From: Actinomycetota bacterium
Lineage (GTDB): Bacteria; Actinomycetota; Thermoleophilia; RBG-16-64-13
Assembly: GCA_012514635.1 (NCBI GenBank)
Contig: JAAYZX010000054.1
Location: 1-42,293, forward strand
Direction: 5' to 3'
Length of the DNA: 42,293 nt
A program made the translations under genes and the position numbers. Each line of letters starts with the position of its first letter. The stretch's first letter is position 1. The notes under the pieces are model-generated. The model was not told where the DNA came from. It ran no database searches and saw nothing but the letters and a program-made list of their open reading frames with translations. Shown here piece by piece: positions 25,695 through 34,178 of this stretch.

Positions 25695-27068
25695 ATGAAT
25701 AACCTTTTTGGCAAAAATGGCGCTATGATCTCCCGCTTTCGAGCCGCTGTGGCCGCAAAAATCCTGATTGCCTGCGTACTCATGGTCGTAGGTTGGTTTG
25801 CTAACGGAGGAGCTTGGTCGGCATCCGCCCTCATTGTCACACTGCTGATCGCCGGCCTTGTAATCGACGCTTGGACAAATCGCAGAAAACCTTCCCACAC
25901 ATCGGCCGATGCAGATAACGAGATGTCCCACCAACCCGAGCCCGGACAGCCGCACCATACGGGAACTCCTACTACGGTCACCGGTATAGACGCCTTCATG
26001 GCCGACCTGCTAAACCAAACTCAGACCACCGACACTCTGGAAGTTGCCATCCTGCGTGAAGACCTCTACCGGCTCCAGGCGTTCAACAACCAGTTGCTCC
26101 GATTGGGTGAGATCGCCCAGGAGCTCAATACGGCTCTACCCTTCAAGGAGACCAAAGCCAAAGCACTTGCACTCGCACGGCAGTTGCTGTCGGCGGACGT
26201 GGTGGCATTCGTAGCGGAGACCGGCCGGGAGTTCACTCTGCAAGGCGTGTCCGGATGTGAAGAGGAAGACGTGAATGTGAACTGCTGCGGATACTACTCC
26301 CGCTGCCCCATACGCACCTCTTTCCGTGACCTGCGACCAACCGTTATCTCCAATGCCGACTGCAAAGCCTTCCCGCCCACTCTGCGCGCCCACCTCTCCC
26401 TTCCCTTCCGCATGGACGATAAAAGCGTGATGTCCCTCATGGCAGCCGCCACCGGACCCGATGCTTTCTCTCACGTATCCTTGCCTATTTTAGAGAGTCT
26501 GGTGGGACACATACAGGCCGGCCTGAAGGCGGCACAGAAATACGACGCCATCCGCCGCGAAGCCATCACCGATCCTCTTACCAACCTCTATAACCGTCGT
26601 TTCTTCGAGGCGCGGGGGAGAGAGGAGATCGAACATAGCCTGCGCCACCGCGAGCCGTTGACCATTCTCATGTTCGATGTCGATCACTTCAAAGACATCA
26701 ATGACACATACGGACATCAGACCGGTGACAAGGTTCTACAAGCCATAGCACAATATCTGAAGGACCAAACCCGTACATCCGACATCTGTGGTCGGTACGG
26801 TGGCGAGGAGTTCGCGCTGCTGCTACCCGCCACGCCGGGTCGCAACGCCGGTTTCCTCGCTGATAGGTTGCGCGACGGACTGTCTCAGATTATGTACACA
26901 GGGTTAGGTCTGCCCGCCAACGCCTCCGTCACGGTCAGCGCAGGCCTGGCCACTTGTCCTCATGACGGAACCACACTGGAGGAATTGGTGGCACAGGCGG
27001 ATACGGCTCTGTATCAGGCCAAGCGATCAGGAAGAAACCGGGTAGTGCGGGCTACGCCGAGTGGATGA
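25695..27068 (+). CDS. Membrane-bound GGDEF diguanylate cyclase with Cys-rich GAF-like sensor
   Basis: This 457-residue protein has two membrane helices (about 18-36 and 43-60), a polar linker and a short coiled-coil region (about 115-140). A GAF-like domain follows (about 148-285), then a GGDEF domain (about 288-455). The active site GGEEF is at 369-373, and the RxxD inhibitory site RTSD at 360-363 sits at the canonical 5-residue distance, so product inhibition by c-di-GMP is expected. The GAF-like domain contains five Cys (188, 197, 198, 204, 223), which could hold a metal or act as redox switch. The start is ATG 25695 with GAGGG upstream; GTG 25677 is an alternative. It lies 87 nt after the M28-like gene. 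Confidence 0.88.
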   Translation: MNNLFGKNGAMISRFRAAVAAKILIACVLMVVGWFANGGAWSASALIVTLLIAGLVIDAWTNRRKPSHTSADADNEMSHQPEPGQPHHTGTPTTVTGIDAFMADLLNQTQTTDTLEVAILREDLYRLQAFNNQLLRLGEIAQELNTALPFKETKAKALALARQLLSADVVAFVAETGREFTLQGVSGCEEEDVNVNCCGYYSRCPIRTSFRDLRPTVISNADCKAFPPTLRAHLSLPFRMDDKSVMSLMAAATGPDAFSHVSLPILESLVGHIQAGLKAAQKYDAIRREAITDPLTNLYNRRFFEARGREEIEHSLRHREPLTILMFDVDHFKDINDTYGHQTGDKVLQAIAQYLKDQTRTSDICGRYGGEEFALLLPATPGRNAGFLADRLRDGLSQIMYTGLGLPANASVTVSAGLATCPHDGTTLEELVAQADTALYQAKRSGRNRVVRATPSG

Positions 27069-27074
27069 AGGGCG

Positions 27075-27111
27075 GCTGCGGTGGGCCCGCCTTCCGCGGG
27101 CCCACCGCAGC
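27075..27111. terminator. Long hairpin between convergent GGDEF and corA genes
   Basis: A perfect 16-bp stem (GCTGCGGTGGGCCCGC with its complement) surrounds a CTTCC loop. It starts 6 nt after the GGDEF stop and ends 16 nt from the CorA stop on the other strand. It fits a bidirectional terminator; T-runs are weak on both sides. Confidence 0.75.
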
Positions 27112-27127
27112 TCCGCTCATTCTGTTG

Positions 27128-28066
27128 CTACAGATATCGCTTGCGCCAGAATATCAGTGCCGCCAGCGCCGATATGACCACCGAAAACACCATGACACCG
27201 ACAAAGGCCTGTGAATTGTGCATAAACGGGAGAGAAACATTCATCCCGTAGAAGGAGGCTACCATCGTCGGAAGTGCCACGATAATAGTGATGGAAGTTA
27301 GCAGCTTCATCACGATATTCAGATTATTGGAGATCACCGATGCAAATGCATCCATCATGCCGGAGAGGATGTTGGAGTAGATCTCGGCCATCTCGATAGC
27401 CTGCTTGTTCTCGACAATCACATCTTCTAGGAGATCCTGGTCCTCCTCGTACATCCGAATTTCTTTGGTTCTGACTATCTTGTGGAGAACCACCTCGTTA
27501 GAGCGAAGCGACGTGCTGAAGTAGACCAGCGCCTTCTCGAGAGTCAGAAGACCAAAGAGTTCCTCGTTCTTCTGAGAGGCACGCAGTTGGCGCTCCAGCT
27601 TGTCGGTCTCACGGTCTATTCTCTTCAGATAGCGAAGGTAGTAACTGGAAACCTTCTGGAGCACCTGAAGCAGAAAGCGCGTCTTCTTAAACGTAGCGAA
27701 ACTCTTGACTGCGCCGCGCTCGAAATCTCCCAAAATAGGGTTGGGCTGAAGACACGTGGTCACCACGAAATCCGGGTGGAGCAAGATGCCCAGGGGGATG
27801 GTGTCGTACCCCTGGTCACCGGCCATTCGTTCCACAACCGGAATATCTATTATCACGTGGACCAGATCAAGATCCTCTTCTATGTCGATACGGGATTTCT
27901 CCTCACGATCTAAGGGCCCCTGCAGGAAGGAGAGCGGTATGGCCGGAGCTTTGGAGACCACCGCCAATTCTTCTACTGTGGGACTGACAAGATCAATCCA
28001 GGCGCCGGTTTCGTAATCCTGAACGCGCTCGAGACCGTCTGCAGTGGTCTTGAGGATATTCAGCAT
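27128..28066 (-). CDS. CorA-family divalent metal transporter
   Basis: The 312-residue protein has a large cytoplasmic N-terminal domain and two C-terminal helices. The selectivity motif GMN sits between them in SFYGMNVSLPF, followed by FVGVMVFSVVISALAALIFW and a basic tail. CorA proteins form pentamers that conduct Mg2+ and sometimes Co2+ or Ni2+. The ATG has AAGGAGG 6 nt upstream. It is monocistronic by appearance and divergent from the lactate-dehydrogenase-like gene. Nickel supply for LarA is conceivable but purely inferential. Confidence 0.9.
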   Translation of the reverse strand: MLNILKTTADGLERVQDYETGAWIDLVSPTVEELAVVSKAPAIPLSFLQGPLDREEKSRIDIEEDLDLVHVIIDIPVVERMAGDQGYDTIPLGILLHPDFVVTTCLQPNPILGDFERGAVKSFATFKKTRFLLQVLQKVSSYYLRYLKRIDRETDKLERQLRASQKNEELFGLLTLEKALVYFSTSLRSNEVVLHKIVRTKEIRMYEEDQDLLEDVIVENKQAIEMAEIYSNILSGMMDAFASVISNNLNIVMKLLTSITIIVALPTMVASFYGMNVSLPFMHNSQAFVGVMVFSVVISALAALIFWRKRYL

Positions 28067-28183
28067 CGCTCACCTCCTTCGGTTCCAAACGGTGGCTCGT
28101 AACTTTACACTTCCCACGACCATCCGTTGAGCAATCTGCGCATTGCCTCACCCTCCTCGTCTGTCCGCTACGCGTGTGCCCGA

Positions 28184-28192
28184 TGGTATGAT
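28184..28192 (+). promoter_or_regulatory. Extended -10 promoter of the hydroxyacid module
   Basis: TGGTATGAT is a good extended -10 (TGn plus TATGAT) about 40 nt upstream of the start at 28233. The -35 region (TCCGCT) is poor, as is common with extended -10 promoters. Confidence 0.4.
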
Positions 28193-28232
28193 GTAGCATC
28201 TGATTGTTCTCACCCTCGTGAGGTCTTAATTC

Positions 28233-31172
28233 ATGCGACCCACCATCAATGCCCTCGAGAAGGACCTGCGACGCCTCATCCGCGGCGACGTTGAGTTCGA
28301 CCCAATCTCCCGCCATCTTTACGCCACCGACGGCAGCATCTTCCAGATAGAACCGCTGGGAGTGGTGTCTCCGCGCGACGCGGACGATGTAGCACGACTG
28401 GTTGCGTACGCCTCTCAACACAGCGTACCGCTGGTCGCACGCGGAGCAGGCTCCGGTCTGGCCGGCGCAGCGCTCGGCACCGGATTGCAGGTGGACTTCA
28501 CAAGATACATGAACCGCATCCTAGAGTTTGCCCCGGATGGTTCCTGGGTCCGCGTGGAACCCGGAGTCATCATGGGTGAACTAAACCGCCGCGCCAAATC
28601 CTACGGCACCTTCTTCGCGCCCAACCCTTCCAGCGAGAACTACTGCAGTTTGGGCGGAATGATCGGATGCAACTCCTCCGGCTCACGTTCCGTAGCCTAC
28701 GGAGGGACCAAGGACCACGTACTTGCACTCAACATTGTATTGCATGATGGTAGAACCTTCGAGGCCGGCACCTTGGGCCGAGACTCAGCAGAGCTCGCTC
28801 AACTCCTGCAGGGAGACAGCCTCCCAGCCAGGGCTTTTCGTAACCTCGTAACAACCCTGGAAGAGCAGGCATCCATTATTGAAGCATCACTGCCGCGCGT
28901 GATGAAGAATGCCTCTGGCTACCGTGTAGAGACTGTGTTGGAGCCGGAATCCGGCCTTGTACACCTGCATAAGATTTTCGTCGGCGCGGAGGGTACGCTG
29001 GGTCTGGTGACAGAAGCCACCTTGAACCTGGTACCACTGCCCGGGAAACGCGCCATCGCTATGGCGTACTTCCCCACGGTCTTCTCGGCTGGAGAGACGG
29101 TCTTCCCAATCCTCGGCCTCAAACCCACGTCTCTCGAAATCATGGACGCCGGCTTCCTCCGATTCGTGCGTCGCAACGATCCCAAGATTGATGCTCTGGT
29201 GCCGGCCAATGCCGATACCGCCCTCCTCGTAGAGTTTGAAGCGGCCGACGATTCTCAGCTGGCAGAACAACTAGAGTCGCTACAATCGCTCCTCGCCGGG
29301 GGCGACGCCATGGAGATACGCCCCGCTTTCGATGCAGCCGAACAAAAGCAATTGTGGGCGGTGCGCCAAGCAGCCGTTCCCCTTCTCCAGAAACTGCCTG
29401 GACCCAAACGTATCACCGAATTCATTGAGGATGTTACCGTCCATCCCGATGTACTAGCCAAGTACATGAACAAACTCACCCGCATACTCGCTGGGTTCGG
29501 ATCTGAGGCCATCATGTATGGGCACGCGGGAGACGGCAACATCCACACCCGCCCCGTACTGGATCTGAAACAAAGCAGCGACTTAGCCATCATGCAGAAG
29601 ATGATGGACGAAGTCATGGATTATGCGTTAGAGATTCAGGGTACACCGTCCGGTGAACATGGTGATGGATTAATACGTTCACCCTACGTGCGCCGTGTCT
29701 ATGGCGATGATGTCTACAATATTTTCAAGTCCATCAAAAGGACTTTCGATCCCAACGACATCTTCAACCCAGGCAAGAAGATCGTCTACGAATCCGAAGG
29801 CGGAGGCGTAGGCCGCAACCTGCGATACGGCCCCGCGTACTGGACCTTCGACCAACCCACGTATCTCCTGTTCCCGGATGGGGAATACGAGCGTGAGATC
29901 GAGAAGTGTCACGGATGCGGTCAATGTAAGAGCGCCGTAGGGACAAGCATGTGCCCCATCTTCAAAGCCACTAGAAGGGAACATGCCTCGCCTCGCGCAA
30001 AAGCCAATCTCCTGCGCAACATCATCCAGGGCAAGCTGCACCCTTATGACACGTACGCCGAAGAAGCGTTCAAGAACGTGATCGACTACTGCATTGAATG
30101 CGGAATGTGCGCCGTAGAATGTCCCTCCAACGTCAACATCCCCAAACTGATGTTGGAAGCTAAGAGCAAGTACCGGAGCCTGGCCAAGCCCAATAACGTG
30201 GAGCGAGTACTGGGTAATGCCGGCCTCGTTTTTGAAGCAGGGCACATTCTCGCCCCTGTAGCCAACGCAGTCATGAAGCAGCAACCTCTCCGCGGTATCG
30301 GGGAGCGCGTCGTGGGTATCGATCGTCGACGCGCCCTTCCCAACTTCGCCGGAAGAACACTTTCCCAGAGGCTGCGCAGGCGTGGGAAGGATATGGTGAA
30401 GGGGTCTGCCACGACACCCGGCGACTACAGCGCGCATGTGGCCTTCTTCTACGAGATGTACGCCAACTACAACGACCCGGATCTTGCATTCATCATGGAG
30501 GAACTGCTTCGTTCCCATGGAGTAGACGTTGTATTCCCACACCAAAAAAGCAGTGGCATTCTAGACATGGCATACGGGCTTCCCGCCAAAGCTTCTGAGA
30601 TCGCTCGGTACAACGTCAACACGGTACTGCCGTACGTGCGCGCCGATGCAATCCTCGTGTCCGGCGAGCCCACGGCCACTTTTGCGTTCCGCGCACACTA
30701 TGCCGACTACCTGGATGATCCAGTTGTGGCCGAGGTTTCGGCCGCCACACGCGACCTGGGAGAGTTTCTCTACGAATGGCGAAGCGCCCATCCGGAGCAG
30801 GCACCAGCTCCCGTTGCCATGCCTCTGACGCTCGCCTACCATATGCCCTGTCACCTCAAGGCTCAGTGCTTGTCCTACACGTTCTACGACCTCGTGGCAC
30901 AAGTACCAGACGTGCAGTTGGTTGACCTCGATGCCGGTTGCTGCGGCATGGCCGGCACATTCGGTACCAAAGCCGGAACGTTTGAGCTCTCTATGCTTGC
31001 CGGACGCCCCGTCTTCGACAGGGTGGAAACACTCAAACCGGATTTGGTCCTCTCCGACTGCAGTTCTTGTCGCATGCAAATTGAACAGGCCACAGGAGTT
31101 GCGACCATGCATCCAGCCGAACTGCTTGCACATCTCTATGGCATAACACCGGCGCGTCGCTCGCTGCCCTAG
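28233..31172 (+). CDS. FAD-binding and Fe-S oxidoreductase, D-lactate-dehydrogenase-like
   Basis: This 979-residue protein fuses a GlcD-type flavin domain to a GlcF-type Fe-S domain. The FAD_binding_4 domain (about 40-180) has VARGAGSGLAGAALG and CSLGGMIGCNSSGSRSV; the FAD-oxidase C domain follows (about 255-520) with YGHAGDGNIHTRP. Two 4Fe-4S motifs begin at about 559 (CHGCGQC) and 620 (CIECGMCAVECP). Cys-rich CCG-type segments follow near 870 (MPCHLK) and 905 (GCCGM). Such proteins oxidise D-lactate or other 2-hydroxyacids and pass electrons to quinones or ferredoxin/Etf partners. LarA next to it favours D-lactate. GAGGT lies 8 nt before the ATG. Confidence 0.87.
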   Translation: MRPTINALEKDLRRLIRGDVEFDPISRHLYATDGSIFQIEPLGVVSPRDADDVARLVAYASQHSVPLVARGAGSGLAGAALGTGLQVDFTRYMNRILEFAPDGSWVRVEPGVIMGELNRRAKSYGTFFAPNPSSENYCSLGGMIGCNSSGSRSVAYGGTKDHVLALNIVLHDGRTFEAGTLGRDSAELAQLLQGDSLPARAFRNLVTTLEEQASIIEASLPRVMKNASGYRVETVLEPESGLVHLHKIFVGAEGTLGLVTEATLNLVPLPGKRAIAMAYFPTVFSAGETVFPILGLKPTSLEIMDAGFLRFVRRNDPKIDALVPANADTALLVEFEAADDSQLAEQLESLQSLLAGGDAMEIRPAFDAAEQKQLWAVRQAAVPLLQKLPGPKRITEFIEDVTVHPDVLAKYMNKLTRILAGFGSEAIMYGHAGDGNIHTRPVLDLKQSSDLAIMQKMMDEVMDYALEIQGTPSGEHGDGLIRSPYVRRVYGDDVYNIFKSIKRTFDPNDIFNPGKKIVYESEGGGVGRNLRYGPAYWTFDQPTYLLFPDGEYEREIEKCHGCGQCKSAVGTSMCPIFKATRREHASPRAKANLLRNIIQGKLHPYDTYAEEAFKNVIDYCIECGMCAVECPSNVNIPKLMLEAKSKYRSLAKPNNVERVLGNAGLVFEAGHILAPVANAVMKQQPLRGIGERVVGIDRRRALPNFAGRTLSQRLRRRGKDMVKGSATTPGDYSAHVAFFYEMYANYNDPDLAFIMEELLRSHGVDVVFPHQKSSGILDMAYGLPAKASEIARYNVNTVLPYVRADAILVSGEPTATFAFRAHYADYLDDPVVAEVSAATRDLGEFLYEWRSAHPEQAPAPVAMPLTLAYHMPCHLKAQCLSYTFYDLVAQVPDVQLVDLDAGCCGMAGTFGTKAGTFELSMLAGRPVFDRVETLKPDLVLSDCSSCRMQIEQATGVATMHPAELLAHLYGITPARRSLP

Positions 31173-31180
31173 GACTCTGC

Positions 31181-32461
31181 ATGCTGACTATTCCCTTCGC
31201 CGACGGTGAGATTGAGGTGCAGGCTCCAGTCGGAGCCTCCCTCTTTGAGGTTGCGCCACTGCCGGAACGTCACACAGAGCCACACCAAATCTTATCCGAC
31301 GCCCTTGAGGCACCGCACGTGCACCAAGCGTTGACCGAGCTCCTGGCCCCTCGGGCAGATCGGCGCACGGTTATCGTTGTAAACGATGCCACGCGACCCA
31401 CACCCACCGGCCTGGTGCTCGACACCCTAATCCAGCGCGGTCTACTCCGAGCCACCGCCACCGTCACCGGGCGTCTTCGCCTACTGATAGCCACGGGCGC
31501 CCACGCAGCGGGCGGCCCGGACGAGCTTGCCCAAATCCTCGGTGATAAAAATGTAGACCTACTGGCACCTCTCGTCCGCTGGCACGACGCCCGAGATGCT
31601 GCATCCTCGGTCTACTTAGGAGACACACCGGTACATACACCCGTCTGGATAAACCGAGAGGTAGTCGAAGCCGACGGCCTCATACTCATCAACTCAGTAG
31701 AGCCCCACTACTTCGCCGGCTACACGGGTGGTCGGAAATCTCTTGTCCCCGGTGTATCTGGTTTTGCCACAATCGAGGCCAACCACCGCCTGGCACTCGA
31801 TCCCACAGCCGAAACCCTGGGACTCGACGGAAATCCGGTACACGAGGATCTCATGGAAGCGGCGGCTCTACTACCTCCACGGCCTCTTCTTTCGATACAA
31901 ACGGTGCTCGACCGGACACACAACATATGTGCAGCCTACGCCGGAGATCTCTTGGAGACATTTACAGATGCAGTCCAAGCGGCAAATCGCGAGTACGTAG
32001 TAGACCTGCCGCACAGGTACGACATCGTGGTAACGGCAGCTGCGCCACCCATGGATTACGATTTATACCAATCGCACAAGGCGCTCGAAAATGCCTCGCT
32101 TGCAGTCCGGCCGGGTGGAGCGCTCGTCTTGGTGAGTAGTTGCCGACACGGTATAGGCGACCGCACGTTCTTTGACCTTCTGGCAGCAAGCTCAGACCCG
32201 GAATCTGTTCTCAAAGCTGTGGCGGCCACATATCGTCTGGGTTTCCACAAGGCGGCGCGGCTGGCATCTCTCGCCCAGCGTCACCGCATCATGTCGGTGA
32301 CGGGACTTTCCCAAGACACATCTCGCGCGGCATTTCTTGAACCCTTCCCGTCTCTAACCGCCGCTCTGAACGACGCAGCAACACGCCTAGGACCCAACCC
32401 CAGTATCTTGGTCATACCCGATGGATGTGTGACGGTCCCGCGAGTCAAGGAGACGACGTGA
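31181..32461 (+). CDS. larA: LarA-type nickel-pincer racemase (lactate racemase family)
   Basis: The 426-residue protein keeps the residues that define active LarA. R72 lies in NDATRP and H108 in IATGAH. H176 and the cofactor-linked K186 lie in PHYFAGYTGGRK, and H202 in EANHRL; these match R75, H108, H174, K184 and H200 of the Lactobacillus enzyme. It interconverts D- and L-2-hydroxyacids using a nickel-pincer nucleotide. The start is ATG 31181, 8 nt after the dehydrogenase stop, and the 3' end overlaps ridA by 4 nt. The cofactor genes larB, larC and larE are not in the window and should be elsewhere in the genome. The hydroxyacid substrate is inferred. Confidence 0.82.
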   Translation: MLTIPFADGEIEVQAPVGASLFEVAPLPERHTEPHQILSDALEAPHVHQALTELLAPRADRRTVIVVNDATRPTPTGLVLDTLIQRGLLRATATVTGRLRLLIATGAHAAGGPDELAQILGDKNVDLLAPLVRWHDARDAASSVYLGDTPVHTPVWINREVVEADGLILINSVEPHYFAGYTGGRKSLVPGVSGFATIEANHRLALDPTAETLGLDGNPVHEDLMEAAALLPPRPLLSIQTVLDRTHNICAAYAGDLLETFTDAVQAANREYVVDLPHRYDIVVTAAAPPMDYDLYQSHKALENASLAVRPGGALVLVSSCRHGIGDRTFFDLLAASSDPESVLKAVAATYRLGFHKAARLASLAQRHRIMSVTGLSQDTSRAAFLEPFPSLTAALNDAATRLGPNPSILVIPDGCVTVPRVKETT

Positions 32462-32835
32462 AAAAACAGATTTCGACCCCGCTCGCGCCCGGCGCAATCG
32501 GACCCTATTCACAGGCAATCAGAGTAGGCGACCTGTTGTTCATCAGTGGTCAGTTGCCGGTAGACCCCTCCACCGGAATACTCGAGCAGAACGACATCGC
32601 CGTTCAAACCGAGAGGGCCATGCAAAATATCATGGCACTGGTCCAGGAAGCGGGCTTCACACCCGCCGACATAGTCAAGACCAGCTGTCTCCTTGCAGAC
32701 CTCGCCGACTTCCCCCTATTCAATGAAATATATGCGCGCTTCTTCTCTGAGGAGCCGCCCGCACGAGAGACATATCAAGTCGCGGCGTTACCCCTGGATG
32801 CCCGTGTAGAAATCTCGGCCGTCTGTGCACGCTGA
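32458..32835 (+). CDS. ridA: RidA-family 2-imino/enamine acid deaminase
   Basis: This 125-residue protein has the RidA fold signature: GPYSQAIRVGDLLFISGQLPVDP near the N-terminus, the NIMALVQEAGFTPADIVK helix and VEISAVCA at the end. The catalytic arginine corresponding to E. coli Arg105 is kept as R103 in PARETYQV, so it is probably an active 2-aminoacrylate/imine deaminase. The GTG start overlaps the larA stop as GTGA, with AAGGAG just upstream inside larA, so translation is coupled. Its 3' end overlaps the convergent TetR gene by 48 nt. Confidence 0.9.
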   Translation: MKKQISTPLAPGAIGPYSQAIRVGDLLFISGQLPVDPSTGILEQNDIAVQTERAMQNIMALVQEAGFTPADIVKTSCLLADLADFPLFNEIYARFFSEEPPARETYQVAALPLDARVEISAVCAR

Positions 32836-33453
32836 TACTGTTTTGCTGCACGCTAGATTCGAGTTCCCGAGGAACAGTTCGCGGGCGAATCGTTCACATA
32901 ACAGATAGCCGTCCGCCAAACTGAGCCGATCCGGATTGTAGAGCCACTGGAGAATCAGGCCCTCCATCATTGCGACCAGCTGACTCGCTGCGGAGTGAGG
33001 GTCTACGGACTGAAACTCTCCTGACTCAACACCGCACTGAACTATGCGCTCTATGTAGGTGAGATGCGTCTGATAGATTACGCGCGTATAGTTCCCTACC
33101 GACTTCTCACGAGGAGCCTGGGCCAAGAAGTCGATGAGCACCGTGTAATAGCTGCGTGTTCGTCGCTCGCTGCCAAACAGGTTCTTCAGGCTCAGCTGCA
33201 GTTGCTCCCATGCAGTGCGACCACCGCGGCAGCACGCTTCTAAATCACTGCGCAATCGTCCTAGGATGCGCTCAAGCACCGCAAGGAAGAGTTCGTCCTT
33301 TTTCGCGAAGTAATAGGAGACTAGACCCTTGCTCACCCCCGCCTGTGCGGCAACCTGTCCAAGCGTTGTGTTGCCGTAGCCGTTCTTGAGGATCAGTTTG
33401 AGAGCAGCGCTGACTATCATGTCGCGCCGCTCTTCCGTGGAACGAGGACTCAT
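32788..33453 (-). CDS. TetR-family transcriptional regulator
   Basis: The 221-residue protein has an N-terminal TetR helix-turn-helix: MIVSAALKLILKNGY, then TTLGQVAAQAGVSKGLVSYYF (about residues 29-49). An all-helical ligand domain follows, including YIERIVQCGVESGEF and a LVAMMEGLILQWL helix. The last 16 codons lie over the 3' end of ridA on the other strand. AAGAAGG lies 10 nt before the ATG. An 8-bp inverted repeat is 35 nt upstream and could be its operator. It sits at the end of the Hdr/OYE gene set and opposite the lactate genes, so either could be its target. Confidence 0.85.
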   Translation of the reverse strand: MSPRSTEERRDMIVSAALKLILKNGYGNTTLGQVAAQAGVSKGLVSYYFAKKDELFLAVLERILGRLRSDLEACCRGGRTAWEQLQLSLKNLFGSERRTRSYYTVLIDFLAQAPREKSVGNYTRVIYQTHLTYIERIVQCGVESGEFQSVDPHSAASQLVAMMEGLILQWLYNPDRLSLADGYLLCERFARELFLGNSNLACSKTVSACTDGRDFYTGIQG

Positions 33454-33487
33454 AGGTGAGCTGCCTTCTTCAAGTTGTGTAAAGTGG

Positions 33488-33514
33488 GATCCGCTGCATC
33501 CCCCGTAGCGGATC
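33488..33514. promoter_or_regulatory. Candidate operator upstream of tetR-family gene
   Basis: GATCCGCT and AGCGGATC form a perfect 8-bp inverted repeat with an 11-nt gap, 35 nt upstream of the regulator start. TetR proteins usually bind such palindromes near their own promoter. It could equally be part of a transcript hairpin, so this is a candidate only. Confidence 0.35.
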
Positions 33515-33523
33515 AGAATGAGT

Positions 33524-33587
33524 GGCTCGGTGGGATGCCTGCTGTTTTCGCTCGCTGCACCTCGACTTCAAGGTTTCCCACCGAGCC
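33524..33587. repeat. 12-bp perfect inverted repeat with 40-nt loop
   Basis: GGCTCGGTGGGA and TCCCACCGAGCC pair perfectly across a 40-nt spacer in the gap between the VOC gene and the TetR gene. In either orientation the transcript would form a long hairpin. No T-run follows, so it is not a classical terminator. It may mark the end of the Hdr/OYE transcript or a structured leader of the regulator. Confidence 0.5.
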
Positions 33588-33653
33588 CCGTGTCGTTGTC
33601 AGAGAGACCGGTCCTACGCCTACTACACCAGCCATCGGCGCAGCCCAATCGGA

Positions 33654-34088
33654 CTACTTCTTCAGCTCTTCCCACTTGTAGTCGATGAGTTCGACCAGAA
33701 TGCCGTTAGTCTGCTTCGGATGTACAAAGGAGTAGTAGCAATCCCGGAAGGGGATGAGTTCCCCGTACTCTCCGAACTTGATGAAGTTGTAGCCCTTGGC
33801 CTTCAGCTCTTCCACCGCTTCAGCCGTGTTGTCCACGTGGAAGCCGATGATATTGACGCTCTCGCCGTGGCGCTCGATCCACTTGGCCACGTCGCCGGTG
33901 CCGTCCATGTCCTCCATCAGCTCAAATCCGGACTCGCCCAGCCAGTAGCGTGCAACGCGAATCTTGGACGGAGCGTCCTCGTACGGATCATCCGGGCCGT
34001 CTTTGCCAAGGATGGGCTCCCACATCTTCTGCGCAGCCGCCAAGTCTTTGACACACATGCAGATATGGTCGATCTTGTTGACCTTCAT
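33654..34088 (-). CDS. VOC-family protein, methylmalonyl-CoA-epimerase-like
   Basis: This 144-residue protein has the two-repeat vicinal-oxygen-chelate fold. Likely metal ligands are H8 (IDHICMCV), E56 (GFELME), H84 (IGFHVD) and E133 (ILVELID). The FVHPKQTNGILVEL segment is close to methylmalonyl-CoA epimerase, but Glu replaces the Gln often found at the second ligand. The ATG is preceded by AGAGGTG. It is the last gene of the Hdr/OYE set. Without methylmalonyl-CoA mutase or carboxylase nearby, I would not assign the epimerase reaction; it may act on another CoA or hydroxy-acid intermediate of this pathway. Confidence 0.75.
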   Translation of the reverse strand: MKVNKIDHICMCVKDLAAAQKMWEPILGKDGPDDPYEDAPSKIRVARYWLGESGFELMEDMDGTGDVAKWIERHGESVNIIGFHVDNTAEAVEELKAKGYNFIKFGEYGELIPFRDCYYSFVHPKQTNGILVELIDYKWEELKK

Positions 34089-34118
34089 CTCACACCTCTC
34101 TTCGCTTCGCTCTGACGC

Positions 34119-34152
34119 CGGTGGCGGCCCGCTTGCTGGCAGACCGCCACCG
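34119..34152 (-). other. Intercistronic hairpin between ferredoxin and VOC genes
   Basis: CGGTGGCGG and CCGCCACCG form a 9-bp stem with a 16-nt loop. It lies in the 90-nt gap inside the operon and lacks a T-run. It may protect or process the mRNA and change the relative amounts of the two products. Confidence 0.4.
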
Positions 34153-34178
34153 ATGCTACTTACTTGCTGCTTCGCTGA

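Noticed and set aside
29679-30545. Minus-strand open frame of 288 codons opposite the lactate-dehydrogenase-like gene
   Set aside because: It covers the Fe-S domain of the real gene on the other strand and shows no motif or SD.
32758-32790. Possible loss of the RidA catalytic arginine (VAALP instead of VARLP)
   Set aside because: The catalytic Arg105 of E. coli RidA is in the preceding PAR motif, which is conserved here as R103.
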